Source: Coprinopsis marcescibilis
Taxonomy: Eukaryota; Basidiomycota; Agaricomycetes; Agaricales; Psathyrellaceae
Length of the DNA: 19,231 nucleotides
Assembly: GCA_004369085.1 (NCBI GenBank)
Contig: ML210408.1
Span: 1-19,231, forward strand
Reading direction: 5' to 3'
Shown here piece by piece: positions 1 through 9,583 of the stretch. Position numbers and translations under genes: made by a program. How positions within the stretch are numbered: position 1 is the stretch's first letter; each line of letters opens with the position of its first letter. The notes beneath the pieces were generated by a model. It ran no database searches. It saw only the letters and a program-made list of their open reading frames with translations, and had not been told where the DNA came from.

Positions 1-119
1 CAGGACGATTTGACTGCAATAGGCGTCAAATCGTTACTTCAACAATGATTTGACGCCTATTGCAGTCAAATCGTCCTGCACCTGGGTTGCGACCTGCACC
101 CGGGTATTTGCAATATTCT
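1..119. repeat. Foldback repeat, copy 1
   Basis: Positions 1-32 and 47-78 are perfect inverted repeats of 32 bp around a 14-nt loop, so this segment can fold into a long hairpin. It is followed by a tail (79-119) holding CACCTGGGT and CACCCGGGT, which can pair with each other apart from one mismatch. The whole 119 bp recurs at 272-390. The left arm starts at base 1 of the window, so the palindrome may continue outside. No ORF is present. It is probably a foldback element or MITE-like family; the family is not identified. Confidence 0.8.
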
Positions 120-172
120 TGCGGAATTTGAACAAGGTTTGATTTGGCGCTGTTGGGCGTCAAATAATTTGG

Positions 173-213
173 CACCTGGGTTCTGGCATGCACCCGGGTA
201 TCTGCAATAAACT
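173..213. repeat. Partial third copy of the foldback repeat tail
   Basis: This segment matches the tail of the foldback repeats (79-119 and 350-390): CACCTGGGTT, then TGCACCCGGGTAT, then TGCAATA, with several mismatches. The hairpin part is reduced to a short CGTCAAAT-like remnant just upstream at 158-171. It lies between the two full copies. Confidence 0.6.
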
Positions 214-271
214 TGCAGAAATCAAACTTGGGGACAATTCCTCCTCAAACCACCTCAAACAATGATTTCGG

Positions 272-390
272 CAGGATGATTAGACTGCAATCTGCGTCAA
301 ATCGTTACTTCAACAACGATTTGATGCCTATTGAAGTCAAATCATGCTGCACCTGGGTTGCAACCTGCACCCGGGTATTTGCAATATTCT
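272..390. repeat. Foldback repeat, copy 2
   Basis: Same length (119 bp) and order of parts as copy 1, offset by exactly 271 bp, with scattered substitutions that degrade the hairpin arms (272-303 and 318-349). The tail with CACCTGGGTT and CACCCGGGTATTTGCAATATTCT is nearly identical to copy 1. Confidence 0.75.
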
Positions 391-473
391 ATGGCACCGG
401 AACGCGTTGGGTGGGGGCCATCCAAGGTTTCCCAAAAAGGTAATAGTTTAGGATTCTCTGGATTCATGGAAAG

Positions 474-495
474 AAAAAAAAAAAAAAAAAAAAAA
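474..495. repeat. Poly(A) tract, 22 A
   Basis: Uninterrupted run of 22 A on the plus strand, followed by a GGATCTTAT motif that occurs twice (about 500 and 518). It could be a retrotransposed tail or simple slippage; nothing upstream resembles a LINE or SINE. Confidence 0.8.
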
Positions 496-1917
496 GAAGG
501 ATCTTATCTTATCTAAGGATCTTATTCAGATGCTAACTTCCCATCCTTTCCAACATCAATCCCAGCACCTGCACCTCCACCAGCCTCCACTTCCATCATT
601 TTATTCCATTCCACACATTTCTGTACTTTTTAACCCCTACCCCCACACCACCAGACATGCACAACACACATTGTGCCTTGTACTTCCCATCAAATTTAAA
701 ATGTTGCTGTCAAAACAAAATACCAATGCATCTGCAAACAGATTACTGTAAAATCATTGCATGCATCCTGCCCCCTGAGCCTGAGCCAACAAATTTAAAT
801 ATCCACCTCTCAGCTGACGTTGGCTCCGGCCATCTCAAACCAATATAAAGGTCATTGTATAAAACCACCTTGCATTTCCATTGCATTTCCACCCACTGAC
901 CTTGGCCTCCAGAGGGTTTCTTTGGCATCCTATACCTTGAAGTTAAGGCCACCTATTCAAATGTTCAAATGACAAGTTGTACAGAACCAAATCACATCTT
1001 TCTCAAACCAAGGCAAGTTGATTGCATGAAATCACCTCGCATTTCCACTACTCTAAAAAAGGTTTTGTTGGTGTTGTCATGTTCCTTGGATTCGGTTGTG
1101 AACAACTGTTCTCAAACCCAAATACAAGGTGATCACCTTGCTGTCATTGCCATTGTATACTAAGTCCACTCTACTCCTACACACTGCAGCAGAAAAAACG
1201 TAGCCAGAATCCTTTACAGAACTTAACAAGCTTTCTGAACTGCTGAAAATGATAAATTATGAGGGGCTGAAAATTTGAACATTACGTTGATTGGGAGGCA
1301 TAAGATTTGAAATTTTTTATTTCTTTTAATCCTGCCAAAAATATCCACATGATGCTCCAGGCTTGTGGACAGTGGAGTTTGAAAATCCTGGATGCTCTCG
1401 GGAAATGAGCTGTATTGAGATTGTCAAAACAATACAGATGAAATTGCATATAGAAACGACAAGAAGCATCCCCTGCGCTCGATTCCAACTCCCATCTTTG
1501 TTCCGCAACAGGTGAGCCATGACAACAAGGCTTGACCAGCTGTCTTTGCAGGGTATCAATGCCGTCAGTTAATATGTCAAATACTCACATCCCCACTAAC
1601 TATTTTTGAGATTTCCGATTCCTGCCCAGATATGAAAGTCTGATGCTTAGTCTCCGTGTTGAAGCACTGTTGTGCTGAGCCTCCCAAGCAATTGTATGCT
1701 GCCCCTTGACCTCCTTTAAGTTGTAGCCTGGGACCATCATCCTTGAAATAGGTTTAGTGATCAAGGAAAGGCACATGGAGGCAGAACGTACACCCAAGCT
1801 TTCATCTCTGTCCATGACCAGGGTTCCATCCACCACCAAGCCACACAACATTCATTATCCCGCCGTTTCTCCCAGGATTTATAATTCTTGGTTGCAGGGG
1901 AGGTTGAAATGACCACG
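496..1917. other. No convincing gene; AT-rich intergenic DNA
   Basis: Only short open frames occur. On the minus strand the frames at 1600-1851 and 1326-1559 have a mildly protein-like composition (the second holds a hydrophobic stretch), but I could find neither a recognisable domain nor a consistent splice between them. A GCATTTCCA motif recurs near 872, 883 and 1039. I make no gene call here. Confidence 0.5.
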
Positions 1918-2475
1918 TGTCATGAACACGCTAAGCCCCTATTTAATTTCCTTATCTTATCTCTTTCCATTTTGGATCAGCCCCTATCTTTTATTCTTGC
2001 ACCCATCACTTTGCTTCTTGTTCATGCATCACTTTGTTCCTTTTTCACATTACTTGGTTTCTCTTATTGTCTTTGTACTTTTCTTGTTCTACGCAACCAC
2101 GGTTACTACTTTATACTTATTTGTTTCTTCATTCGTCATCTTACACCCATTATGACAATTCAGTACAATGGCCACTGGTAGATACCTTATACTTTATTGT
2201 TCTTGTTCAAGTATATAAGCTGGGCAGTTAAACTCTGTATTTCCTCAGCTTAACCTCCTTCGTCAATCCATTGCCTGCCTACTCACTCCACTCCTCTGCT
2301 CATTGCTCTGTCCTGACTTTGGTCACCCTCTGGTCTACTTGGTCTCTGTCTAGGCCCTCTCTCTGCTGTTTGTCCATGCCGATTGTGGCCGCCTCTCTTC
2401 GCTGCTCATCATGACACCGATTGTGATCATCTCCCCCTCGTCTTCATCTGCTAACACTGTCACTGTTCAGCAACA
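1918..2475 (+). mobile_element. Putative 5' LTR of a Ty3/gypsy element
   Basis: The segment begins TGTCATGAACACG and ends AGCAACA, giving TGT...ACA ends about 558 bp apart. It lies directly upstream of a gag relic. It is pyrimidine-rich and contains a TATATAA box at 2212-2218 with C/T-rich sequence downstream, as expected for the U3/R part of a fungal LTR. No second copy is in the window, so the LTR cannot be proven by self-comparison, and I could not identify a primer-binding site with certainty. The boundaries are inferred. Confidence 0.35.
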
Positions 2476-2634
2476 TTAGGTTAAACTCCCTACTGCACTG
2501 GTCCCTCCACACAGTGATCCCTGCAGACTGCATTACCCACTGTCAACACTCCACCTTGAAGGCTTCTTCCACATCAACAACAATCTCTGGAACCAATCCT
2601 CATCAACATAGAGGAACACTCACCTCTGTCCACC

Positions 2635-4200
2635 ATGGAGATCCCATCGTCTCCTCCCCCTGTGTCCACTAGCCTTCATCATGCCCATGCTGAGTCTAGC
2701 TCAGAACCAATCCCATCATCATCTGGGAAGCCCATTACTCCCAAACGTCCGACTAAAACGCTACCGTGCCAACACCCCATCTGAAACCAGCTCCAGCACA
2801 ACCCCCCAAAGAAGAGGAACCCATCCCTGAAACCCCAACCTGGGGGTTTCAACTGCAGCAAACACGCCCACTACACCTCACAGGATAGAGCAGGAGACTT
2901 CTGGTACTCTGAACATTCAGACTATCACATCCACTGCAATATCCAACCCTGCCCTAACTGTTACAACAACTGCTACAAAGGAAAAGCACTCCCCAACCCC
3001 CTGTACTCCCGCATTGAACCTGAAGTTCCCAACCCACTAGAAAGGGCTCTCCACTCCCTTCTCTGCCACCACATTCTCAGTCACCTCCCCTGCTGAATCC
3101 ACCACCGAGACACTTGCCCCCAGCACTGCCGCCACCCCTAAAAGCCTTCCAAGACTTCAAACCTATAGCTCCACAAGAACCCCTTGCCGTTTTTCTTGCG
3201 TCAACCAGCTCTGCACCCATTACCACCTCCAAAAGCCCCACCAACTCCACCATCCCACAACCAACCATGAGCTTTTCTACTGAACAAATCAGCCAAATAC
3301 TCAAAGCCCAGGTGGAAATCAGCCGGAATCTCCAAGCCCTAGTGGACAAACAACAGGTTGCTGCCACTTCAGACCTTTCCAAAAGGAGCCGTCGCTCGCC
3401 CGGACCCATTCAAAGGAGCCTGCAAATGATGCCTGATGGTTCCTGAACCACTTCAGTGTCTGGGCTGGCCACCAGGGACTTCCACTCAACAGCAGTACTG
3501 CCATACTCCCCAAACAATGGATCACATCCTTCCTCTCTCTTATGAAAGATGAAGCCGCCAACTGGGCAACTCAGTTCCTTCAGGCCATTACCGAGCATAC
3601 AAAAGCCCCAGCTGACTCACCATTTCCTTTCGATTCAAACTGGGCAACTTGTGTAAAAGATTTTGAATCTTGCTTTCTGGTTGGAGACAAAAAAACTCAA
3701 GCCCAGAAGGAGCTCAAGGCTCTGAAGCAAAACAAGAGGACTGTCCCCGAATATGCTGCCAAATTCCAGGAACTAGCCCCACGCACTGGGTTCCAGGATG
3801 ACTTTCTCCTGGGACACTTTGTGGAGGGCCTCTCCCCTGTTGCCCTCACGTACTACAACCTGGCCACTGCAGTAGAAGAACCCAAGACTCTCAACACCAT
3901 GGTTGCCAAGGCCATTCAAGTCTGGCTCCACTTCAACAACTGCCCAGGTGCTGCCAACATTGCAAAACTCCTAGGCTACTCTGGCTCCTCCCACCAGCAC
4001 CGTCGCCAACCCCTACGCCATGGAAATTGATGCCATCCATACCACTTCTCCTAAAACTGGCAGCGGTCGCACTTGTGAAGACTTCCTTCAAGCCATGTGA
4101 AGGAAGTGCTTTGGCTGCGGTGCCTCTGACCACTCCAAGAAAGACAGACGCTGCCATGCTAGCACCTCCAAATGCAACTACAGTCAAAGACCCCGAAACG
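2635..4200 (+). pseudogene. gag: Decayed Ty3/gypsy gag with zinc knuckle
   Basis: Relic of the capsid (gag) polyprotein that packages retrotransposon RNA. A Pro/Ser/Thr-rich leader (from about ATG 2635, broken by stops and shifts) leads to MSFSTEQISQIL at 3267. The retrotransposon-gag core then follows in pieces: ARPDPFKG in one frame at 3394, FLNHFSVWAG in the next at 3440, and a 162-codon frame at 3542-4030 containing WATCVKDFESCF, QNKRTVPEYAAKFQEL and LLGHFVEGL. After another shift, NPYAMEIDAIH (from 4008) runs into an in-frame TGA (4098-4100), followed by a knuckle KCFGCGASDHSKK. The stop sits where family members usually carry Arg, consistent with CGA to TGA. There are at least three frameshifts and several stops, and no protease, RT or integrase follows, so the element is truncated. 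Confidence 0.85.
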
Positions 4201-4465
4201 CAACAAACAAACCAATTTCGGGTTTCCTTGCACGGTATCTGTAAAGTCTCGCCTTCTTTTGTCGAAAATTATAAATTATAGTATTCTAGGTAGGCGGTAT
4301 GTACAAATTTGAAATATATAATGTCAAATTTTGAATAAGAACAAGTGAAGCAGGAGGTGTGTCCAGAAAGGCCTCTGATCATAATACACGACAACAACAA
4401 GCCAAACACGAAGCCCAGAATTTTACCGCGATCAAATCCCCATCTTCTCATCTCAAACGCAATCC

Positions 4466-6713
4466 CTACTCATCGCACCCACTGCCTGCCTCACTTCCAG
4501 TATCAACACCGCCCTCAGCATCATCAGTATCCGTTTCCAACTCGAAATCCTTCAATCGGGGCTTGGGTGCTTGCTTAGGAAGCTCTGGACGCTTTGGTTT
4601 GGGATCCTTGAAGGGTTTCTTGGTGCGTTTTGCTGCGGCTTTCTGGCTTTCCCATTCTCTAACCTGCTCCTTGTATTCAGTGACCATCTTATCCTTCTCC
4701 TCCTTCCTGACCATTTTGTGCTCCTCCCATGCTCTCAAAGCATCTTGCCATGCTGCCTTTGCATTGACTCTGGCCTCCTTCTTTGCCTCCTGGGCCTTCT
4801 GCCATTCGGTGAACTCAACAACCTTTTCAAAGAAATCATCACCCGACAGCAGCCTTGGAAGCCCATCTCCCAGCAGCTTACCCCTCCCTCCACCTTTTTT
4901 AGCCCGTTCCTCTTTCGCAGCAAGACGGAAGCGGAGCATATTACAGTGCCCCTCGTTTAAGATACTTGCTGCCTGTAACCGGATAACCCAGGACCGCAAA
5001 TGTTCGTTTTCGCCCTGCAACTGGTCCAATGCAGAGATTAATAAAGCTTCAGTTTCGCTTTTAGGTATGATCTTCAGCAATGAGTTGATATTTGCTGGTG
5101 CAGAAGGGGATATGGTTTCAGGTGCGATATGAGGCATGGTGGTCTGGGATGTGGTCAGTGCATGTCCAAGTAAGTGATTGAAGCTTGTTTTGGCCAGTTG
5201 ACGTGCCCCATCCATCACAATCTCCCGTTGACGAGCCTTTTGGGCTTCAGAAGGTGATGGTGGGTCATTCTCATCGATGTTGTCGAGTTCTCTGATGGTC
5301 ACTAATATGGGTTCGTCTTCAGCTGACAGGTGCTGCAGCATTTTTGTAACGATTTGCATTGGCGTGGGTGGTGGTATAGGGAGATTAGACTTGATTGAGG
5401 TTGGCTTGCTTGGGGCAAGCATATGAGGCTCGACGACATCACGGGTGAAGGGATGGATGCCCGTTTTCTTGAATGCGGCCTTGACCGTGTCGATAGATAG
5501 TGCTGCAATGTGTGCATTCCCATAGATTTCAATGATATTTTCCTTCTTGATCTCGCCCATGTGTTTCCGAACCCATTTGTCACGCTCCTGGCTTAGCCGT
5601 AACTTGAGTGTTGCAAATACGACAACATCGAGACCTTGATATATGTGGGTAGTGTGGGACGGGTAGCACAGGACAACAATTTTGTGTTCTTGTGCGTATT
5701 CCAGAAATCCGCGGCTGTAATGGGAGGTGTGCCCATCAACAAGAAGTAGTCGATGCTTCCCATTGGCTTTTTCCGATGTCTGAGCATCGAAAAGCTTGAG
5801 CCAGTCAAGCCCAATCTCATTATCAGTCCAGCCCTTTTGCGAATATCCAATCCTATGAATAGCCCATTAGAAACCATTGACATTGATGGGATCAGAAACA
5901 CACTCACGAGGCGTTCGCAGGATTGTTCTGCAACCACTTCACCTGATAGCCCTTGCCTTTGAAAATCGTTGCTGGAGGAGCTGATGTTCCATCTGCGCAG
6001 ATTGTAACGAGGATGGTGATGTTCTCCCTGTTCCCTGTCCGGCGCTGATATTGTGGACCTTTCTTCTTTGGACCATTCACACGCTCGCGATCAGTCCCAT
6101 ATGGCTGGATTCCAACTTCGTCAACACCATAAATATTCTCGGGGGCAAAATTGTGTTCCTTCAATGTTGTTTCAAGTAGGTCCCACCAAGCCTTGTCAGT
6201 ATTTTCGTTGACAGCATTTGCACGCTTCGATTCGAGTGGGGTTGACAAAGAGGTTTTGATCCGATCATTATTGCGTTGGAGGAAGCGCTGCGTGTACTTC
6301 TTCCCAACCCCTAAAAATCCTGGTCCAAGGCGGCCCCGAAGAATATCATCGATCGTGTCCTTCAGTCGGGTGTGGGTAAGAGGAAACCCCTGGTTTGCAC
6401 AGGAGATGAGGTAATTGACAACAAGTTCACATTCTTCTGTTGTAAGGATCTCGCGGTCGGCTGCATACTCCAGTTGGCTTCGACGGCCTTTGGCACCCTG
6501 GGTTATTGTTTGATGCTGAAGTGAAATACGGTGGCCTGTCTCGTCAAGGTGTCGCTGCTGGAGCTGAGTTGCAATATTGCGTGCACTAATCCGGGTTTTC
6601 TTTGGTTTGCTCTGTTCACTCAACCAGAGCTCCGCCCCTTCTGTATATAGGTCATCCTTCTCCTTGGCGAAATTCCGAGCTTGTTGAGATTGGGAAGCAG
6701 CTTTGTTGGTCAT
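4466..6713 (-). CDS. Pogo-like DDE transposase (CENP-B type), one intron
   Basis: Predicted cut-and-paste transposase of the Tc1/mariner-pogo group (DDE_1 with CENP-B/Psq-type DNA-binding domains), acting in the nucleus on its element's ends. The model joins exon 1 (6713-5908) to exon 2 (5852-4466). The intron is 55 nt, starts GTGAGT, has a CTAAT branch-like site and ends ATAG, and the frame is restored exactly, giving 730 residues without a stop. The start is the first ATG (MTNKAASQSQ); the frame is open further upstream but only with GTG. Residues about 10-160 hold the two helix-turn-helix regions. Catalytic candidates are D198 (IYGVDEVG), D308 (LLLVDGHTSHY) and D344 (YQGLDVVVF), with 35 residues between the last two. 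The C-terminal part (about 550-690) is charged and coiled-coil-like, ending in an acidic, Gly-rich tail. I found no terminal inverted repeats. It is intact in contrast to its neighbours, so it may be recent or under selection. Confidence 0.88.
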
Positions 6714-7349
6714 AGAGGTGTTGTGCAATGGCAGACAAGTAATGAAATTATGACAGTAGAAGCATGGGCAATGCGTATTTTCAATGGATCTCAAGTGATG
6801 GCGCCTTGTGTACACTGCATGTTTCCGGTGAGCAAGAGACACAGCCTTAGAGCCTCATTTTATTCATTAGACATAGATCGCCGGCCAAAGGGTCATCATA
6901 CACAAGCTGAAAGACCTTTCAGAACTAATGGTGTGTGTTTTATGTGAGTAGGTTACACTTTTAGGAGTGTGCAGCGGTTCCAATTTTCGAAATGGTTGAA
7001 AAATAGCAATATTCTCACAAATCTTGAATAATTTCTGGAAATTATCAAGTCTAAATATGGTTTCAACACTTATAAGTGCACATGTAGGGATGTATCTTGT
7101 CAAAGGGCCTCGTTTTGAACAGGTTTCATGTGCTACAAGTGAACGATGTTCGAAAAATCTGAAAAACAGTAGACGCCTGTCGCGTTATCTGATCTTGGCA
7201 TGTCATGTGATCTATGACTGTACTGCGCATGTACAGGACACCTGGCCTCAGTCTGTCAAGACCACTTCTTGGGGAATAGACGCCCTGGAAGGACGTAATA
7301 ACCCTTCTTTGTATGTCGGCTTACATATCACTCCCACATTGTTCTGACC
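6714..7349. other. Upstream region of the transposase; no gene seen
   Basis: About 640 bp of moderately AT-rich DNA upstream of the minus-strand transposase. It should hold its promoter and possibly the right end of its element. The frame at 7024-7347 on the plus strand has no recognisable features. The stretch GCGGTTCCAATTTTCGAAATGG (split: GCGGTTCC, AATTTTCG, AAATGG; about 6970-6991) resembles fungal DNA-transposon ends, but no matching partner was found. Confidence 0.4.
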
Positions 7350-7622
7350 CCTAGCGTCATCTTTAGTCAGTCAACGGCAAAAGAAATCCCACGAGCGCCT
7401 CCGCCTTCAGGCATCCAGATCGCTGCCCTCAACTCTGGCTCCAGCTCCAGTTTGCTTCGACATCGTTCCGTTGGTTCGGCCCATGCGTCACCAAAGTCGA
7501 TCCCGAACGGTGCCACCCCTGAACGTATGCTTCAGCAATAGCAACTTCAGCAGCAGCAATATGCGTGCTCGCTTCATCATCTGCTACTGTTGTACATAAA
7601 AAATGACTCATATCCGATATAA
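7350..7622 (+). pseudogene. Coding-like fragment, unidentified
   Basis: One frame reads through with only one internal stop and a low-complexity, host-like composition: Ser/Pro-rich sequence with SGIQIAALNSGSSSS, LLRHRSVGSAH and SIPNGATPERMLQQ, then a TAG (7539-7541) inside a Gln run (LQQ-stop-QLQQQQY), ending at TAA 7620-7622. The TAG is one C-to-T change from CAG, in keeping with the surrounding poly-Gln. I do not recognise the parent gene. It may be a captured or duplicated exon fragment; there is no start codon and no flanking exon that I can connect. Confidence 0.3.
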
Positions 7623-8023
7623 ATTGTCAGCAGCTCCTTTCTTGGACTCCGCTAGTAGGATATCAAAATCTTATTTGCATAACTGCTCGATTGACTTCCG
7701 TTTGCCAAAAGGTGCAACAAACAGCAAGCTACTGCACATACAAGGTGGCCATACACACTGTATGTGGAGTATCTCACCCATTACTGCACCGTTTTGCATG
7801 AGGAAATGTTCCACAGGTGGTGCTCCAGGAGCACCATCCTTTTGCAGCAAGCTATATACTGTACATACAACAGACTTCCCTCCAGTACCTACCGGAAAAC
7901 CTACAGCAAACCTGCTCTCAACCTAGCCGACCCTACCCTACAAAACCTAGCAAGAAAAACAAAAGTAGCCGTTAACCCTAAGCTGGTACGTACCCATCCA
8001 TGGGGATGTGCCAGCAGAGCCGA
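7623..8023. other. Non-coding stretch with a small perfect hairpin
   Basis: No gene is seen. At 7818-7836 there is a perfect 9-bp inverted repeat (TGGTGCTCC / GGAGCACCA) around a single A. A lone AACCCTAA motif occurs near 7974, just before the tandem-repeat region begins. Confidence 0.5.
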
Positions 8024-9312
8024 GCAAGCCCAGCACCCAAGTTATCTGGTTGGAGCATAGCAGCTGCTGCGATGACGCTCAGCGAGCCACCTGTGAGTAC
8101 ATCCCCATGGGTGGGGGTGCATAGCAGCTGCTGCGTTGGCCCTCAGCTAGCCACACCGCAGCACCGGCAGGGATGGAGGGGGTAGAGTCATGTGGCACCT
8201 GGATCATCCCAAGGGTTGGGGCGCGTAGCTACTGCTGCTGCTGCTGTGATGGCCGCCGAGCATACCAGCTGAGCCCAGCAGCCAGGCTATCTGGTGGGAG
8301 CATGTTTCAGCTGCTACATTAGTGCTGTCTGAGCCACCTGTTGGTAAATCTCCAACAGTGGGAGGGCATGGTAGGCATGTACAAGCTGAGCAAACCGAGC
8401 AGCCAAGGTATCTGGTGGGAGCGCCTAGTGGCTGCTGCATTCGCGCTCACCGAGTGTACGAGCCCAGAATACGAGCTCAGCAGCCAGGTATACGGAGGGG
8501 GCATGGTGTGCGCCGAGCGTATGAGCAGAGCGCACGAGCAGAGCAGCCAGGTATACGGTGGGAGCGTGCTGCAGGTGCTGCATTTGCACTCGCCGAGCAT
8601 ATGAGCGGGGCACACGAGCAGAGCAGCCAGGTATAGCGGAGCTTCGCGAAGCCAGCAGCCAGATATCCGGTGGGAGTGTGCTGCGGCTGCTGTGTTAGCG
8701 CTCGGCAAGTGCACGATGCAGAGCCCAAAGTGGGACGGCTCAATCTCAGTGGTCTGGAATTGAATCGACATGTCAAGTCGATAGGGCGACGACTTGTTAT
8801 TTTGTGGACGGTTAAATGTGCATGCTCAGTATGGCTGGTCAGTACGAGCCGTACCAAACAGTATTGCTTAGTACGATCCGTACTGAGCAGTAGTACGATC
8901 CGTACCAAGCAGTAGTGCACAGTGTGAACCGTGCCAAGCAGTAGGACGAGCCGTACCAAGCAGTACTGCTGCGCCTACCGCATTAGTGCTCACCGAGCGT
9001 ATGAGAGGATTCGAATGAGCACAGCAGGCAGAAACCTGGTGGGAGAGTGCTGCAGCTGCTGCATTAGCGCTCAACGAGCGTAGGGGGTGGTCCGAGCCAG
9101 CCAGCGTGTAGGTATCCAATGGAAGTGTGTATGGCTGCTCCTTTAGTGCCCACTGAGCATACAAATATGAGGGGAGCCAACTGAGCCTAGCAGCCAGGTA
9201 GAGGGTGGGAGTGTGCTGTAGCTGGTGCGTTTGCGCTCGCCGAGCGTATGAGCAGAGCTGAGCGAGCCCAGTAGCCAGGTATCCAGTGGGAGCGTACTGC
9301 ATGTGCTGTAGT
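8024..9312. repeat. Degenerate tandem repeat block, units about 80-145 bp
   Basis: Diverged copies of a unit recur across this block. The unit includes CAGCAGCCAGGTAT, then (C/A)NGGTGGGAGCGTGCTGC, then GCTGCTGCATT(A/T)GCGCTC, then CCGAGCGTATGAGC. Clear copies start near 8031, 8277, 8400, 8480, 8546, 8660, 9028, 9190 and 9271. The unit is GC-rich with many CAG/CTG triplets. The long open frames found here on both strands are products of the repeat composition and are not called as genes. The position next to telomere-like sequence suggests a subtelomeric origin. Confidence 0.75.
8842..8965. repeat. Five 22-bp repeats spaced alternately 29 and 22 bp
   Basis: Cores start at 8842, 8871, 8893, 8922 and 8944, all close to GTACGANCCGTACCAAGCAGTA (split as GTACGANCCGTAC plus CAAGCAGTA). 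Seven-base spacers follow the first and third cores, so spacing alternates 29, 22, 29, 22, giving a 51-bp higher-order unit. Each core starts with a near-palindrome, GTACG...CGTAC. The array interrupts the larger tandem block. Confidence 0.8.
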
Positions 9313-9333
9313 ACCCCCCTGTAGAGCAGGGGA

Positions 9334-9458
9334 GCTACCCTTGTGTTTTATGAACGTTGGATATATGTAAGGAGGGCACTCCTGTGTTCTGTGAGTTTTG
9401 TATGCATGATAAGAAAGGCACCCTTGTATTCTGTGAGTCTTGTATGCAGGGTAAGCAG
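9334..9458. repeat. Three tandem copies of a 40-43 bp repeat
   Basis: Copies start at 9334, 9374 and 9417. Each has G(C/G)(T/C)AC(C/T)CTTGTGTT, then CTGTGAG, then TTGTATGCA, then a G-rich end. The first copy is the most diverged. The array leads directly into the TAGGG-like stretch. Confidence 0.7.
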
Positions 9459-9583
9459 GGAGAGAGTCCAGGGAAGAGGCTAGGGAAGGCTTAGGGAAGG
9501 GGCCAGGGAAGGCCAGGGTAGGGGTCTAGGGTGGATCCCACCTTATGATTCTGAAAAATGTCTCTTAACCCTAACCCTAACCC
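9457..9583. repeat. TAGGG-like stretch facing an interstitial CCCTAA block
   Basis: On the plus strand 9457-9531 is a G-rich degenerate run (repeated AGGGAAGGCTTAGGGAAGG-like units, GGTAGGGG, CTAGGG). After 33 bp, 9565-9583 reads TTAACCCTAACCCTAACCC, three perfect CCCTAA units on a background lacking them. G-rich telomeric strand on the left and C-rich on the right is the orientation of two chromosome ends joined head to head. A short TTAGGGTTAGG follows at 9832-9842 in the opposite orientation. Confidence 0.75.

Noticed and set aside
4359..5132. 257-codon plus-strand open frame
   Set aside because: It lies wholly antisense to the charged C-terminal part of the pogo-like transposase, whose frame continues a recognised catalytic domain; this is a shadow frame.
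6714..6842. N-terminal extension of the transposase to a GTG at 6842
   Set aside because: It is only an open frame without an ATG; the first ATG (6713) gives a start typical for the family.
4205..6993. Possible terminal inverted repeats of the pogo-like element (AATTTTCG-type matches near 4262 and 6976; CCAATTTCG-like match near 4211)
   Set aside because: Matches are about 8-10 bp with gaps, and no TA target duplication could be aligned; not distinguishable from chance.
8842..8965. CRISPR-like appearance of regularly spaced repeats
   Set aside because: Spacers are 7 bp or absent, repeats are imperfect, and the context is eukaryotic.
8204..9302. Several overlapping open frames of 60-160 codons
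   Set aside because: All lie in the degenerate tandem repeats; the text is repetitive and no frame has a domain or start context.
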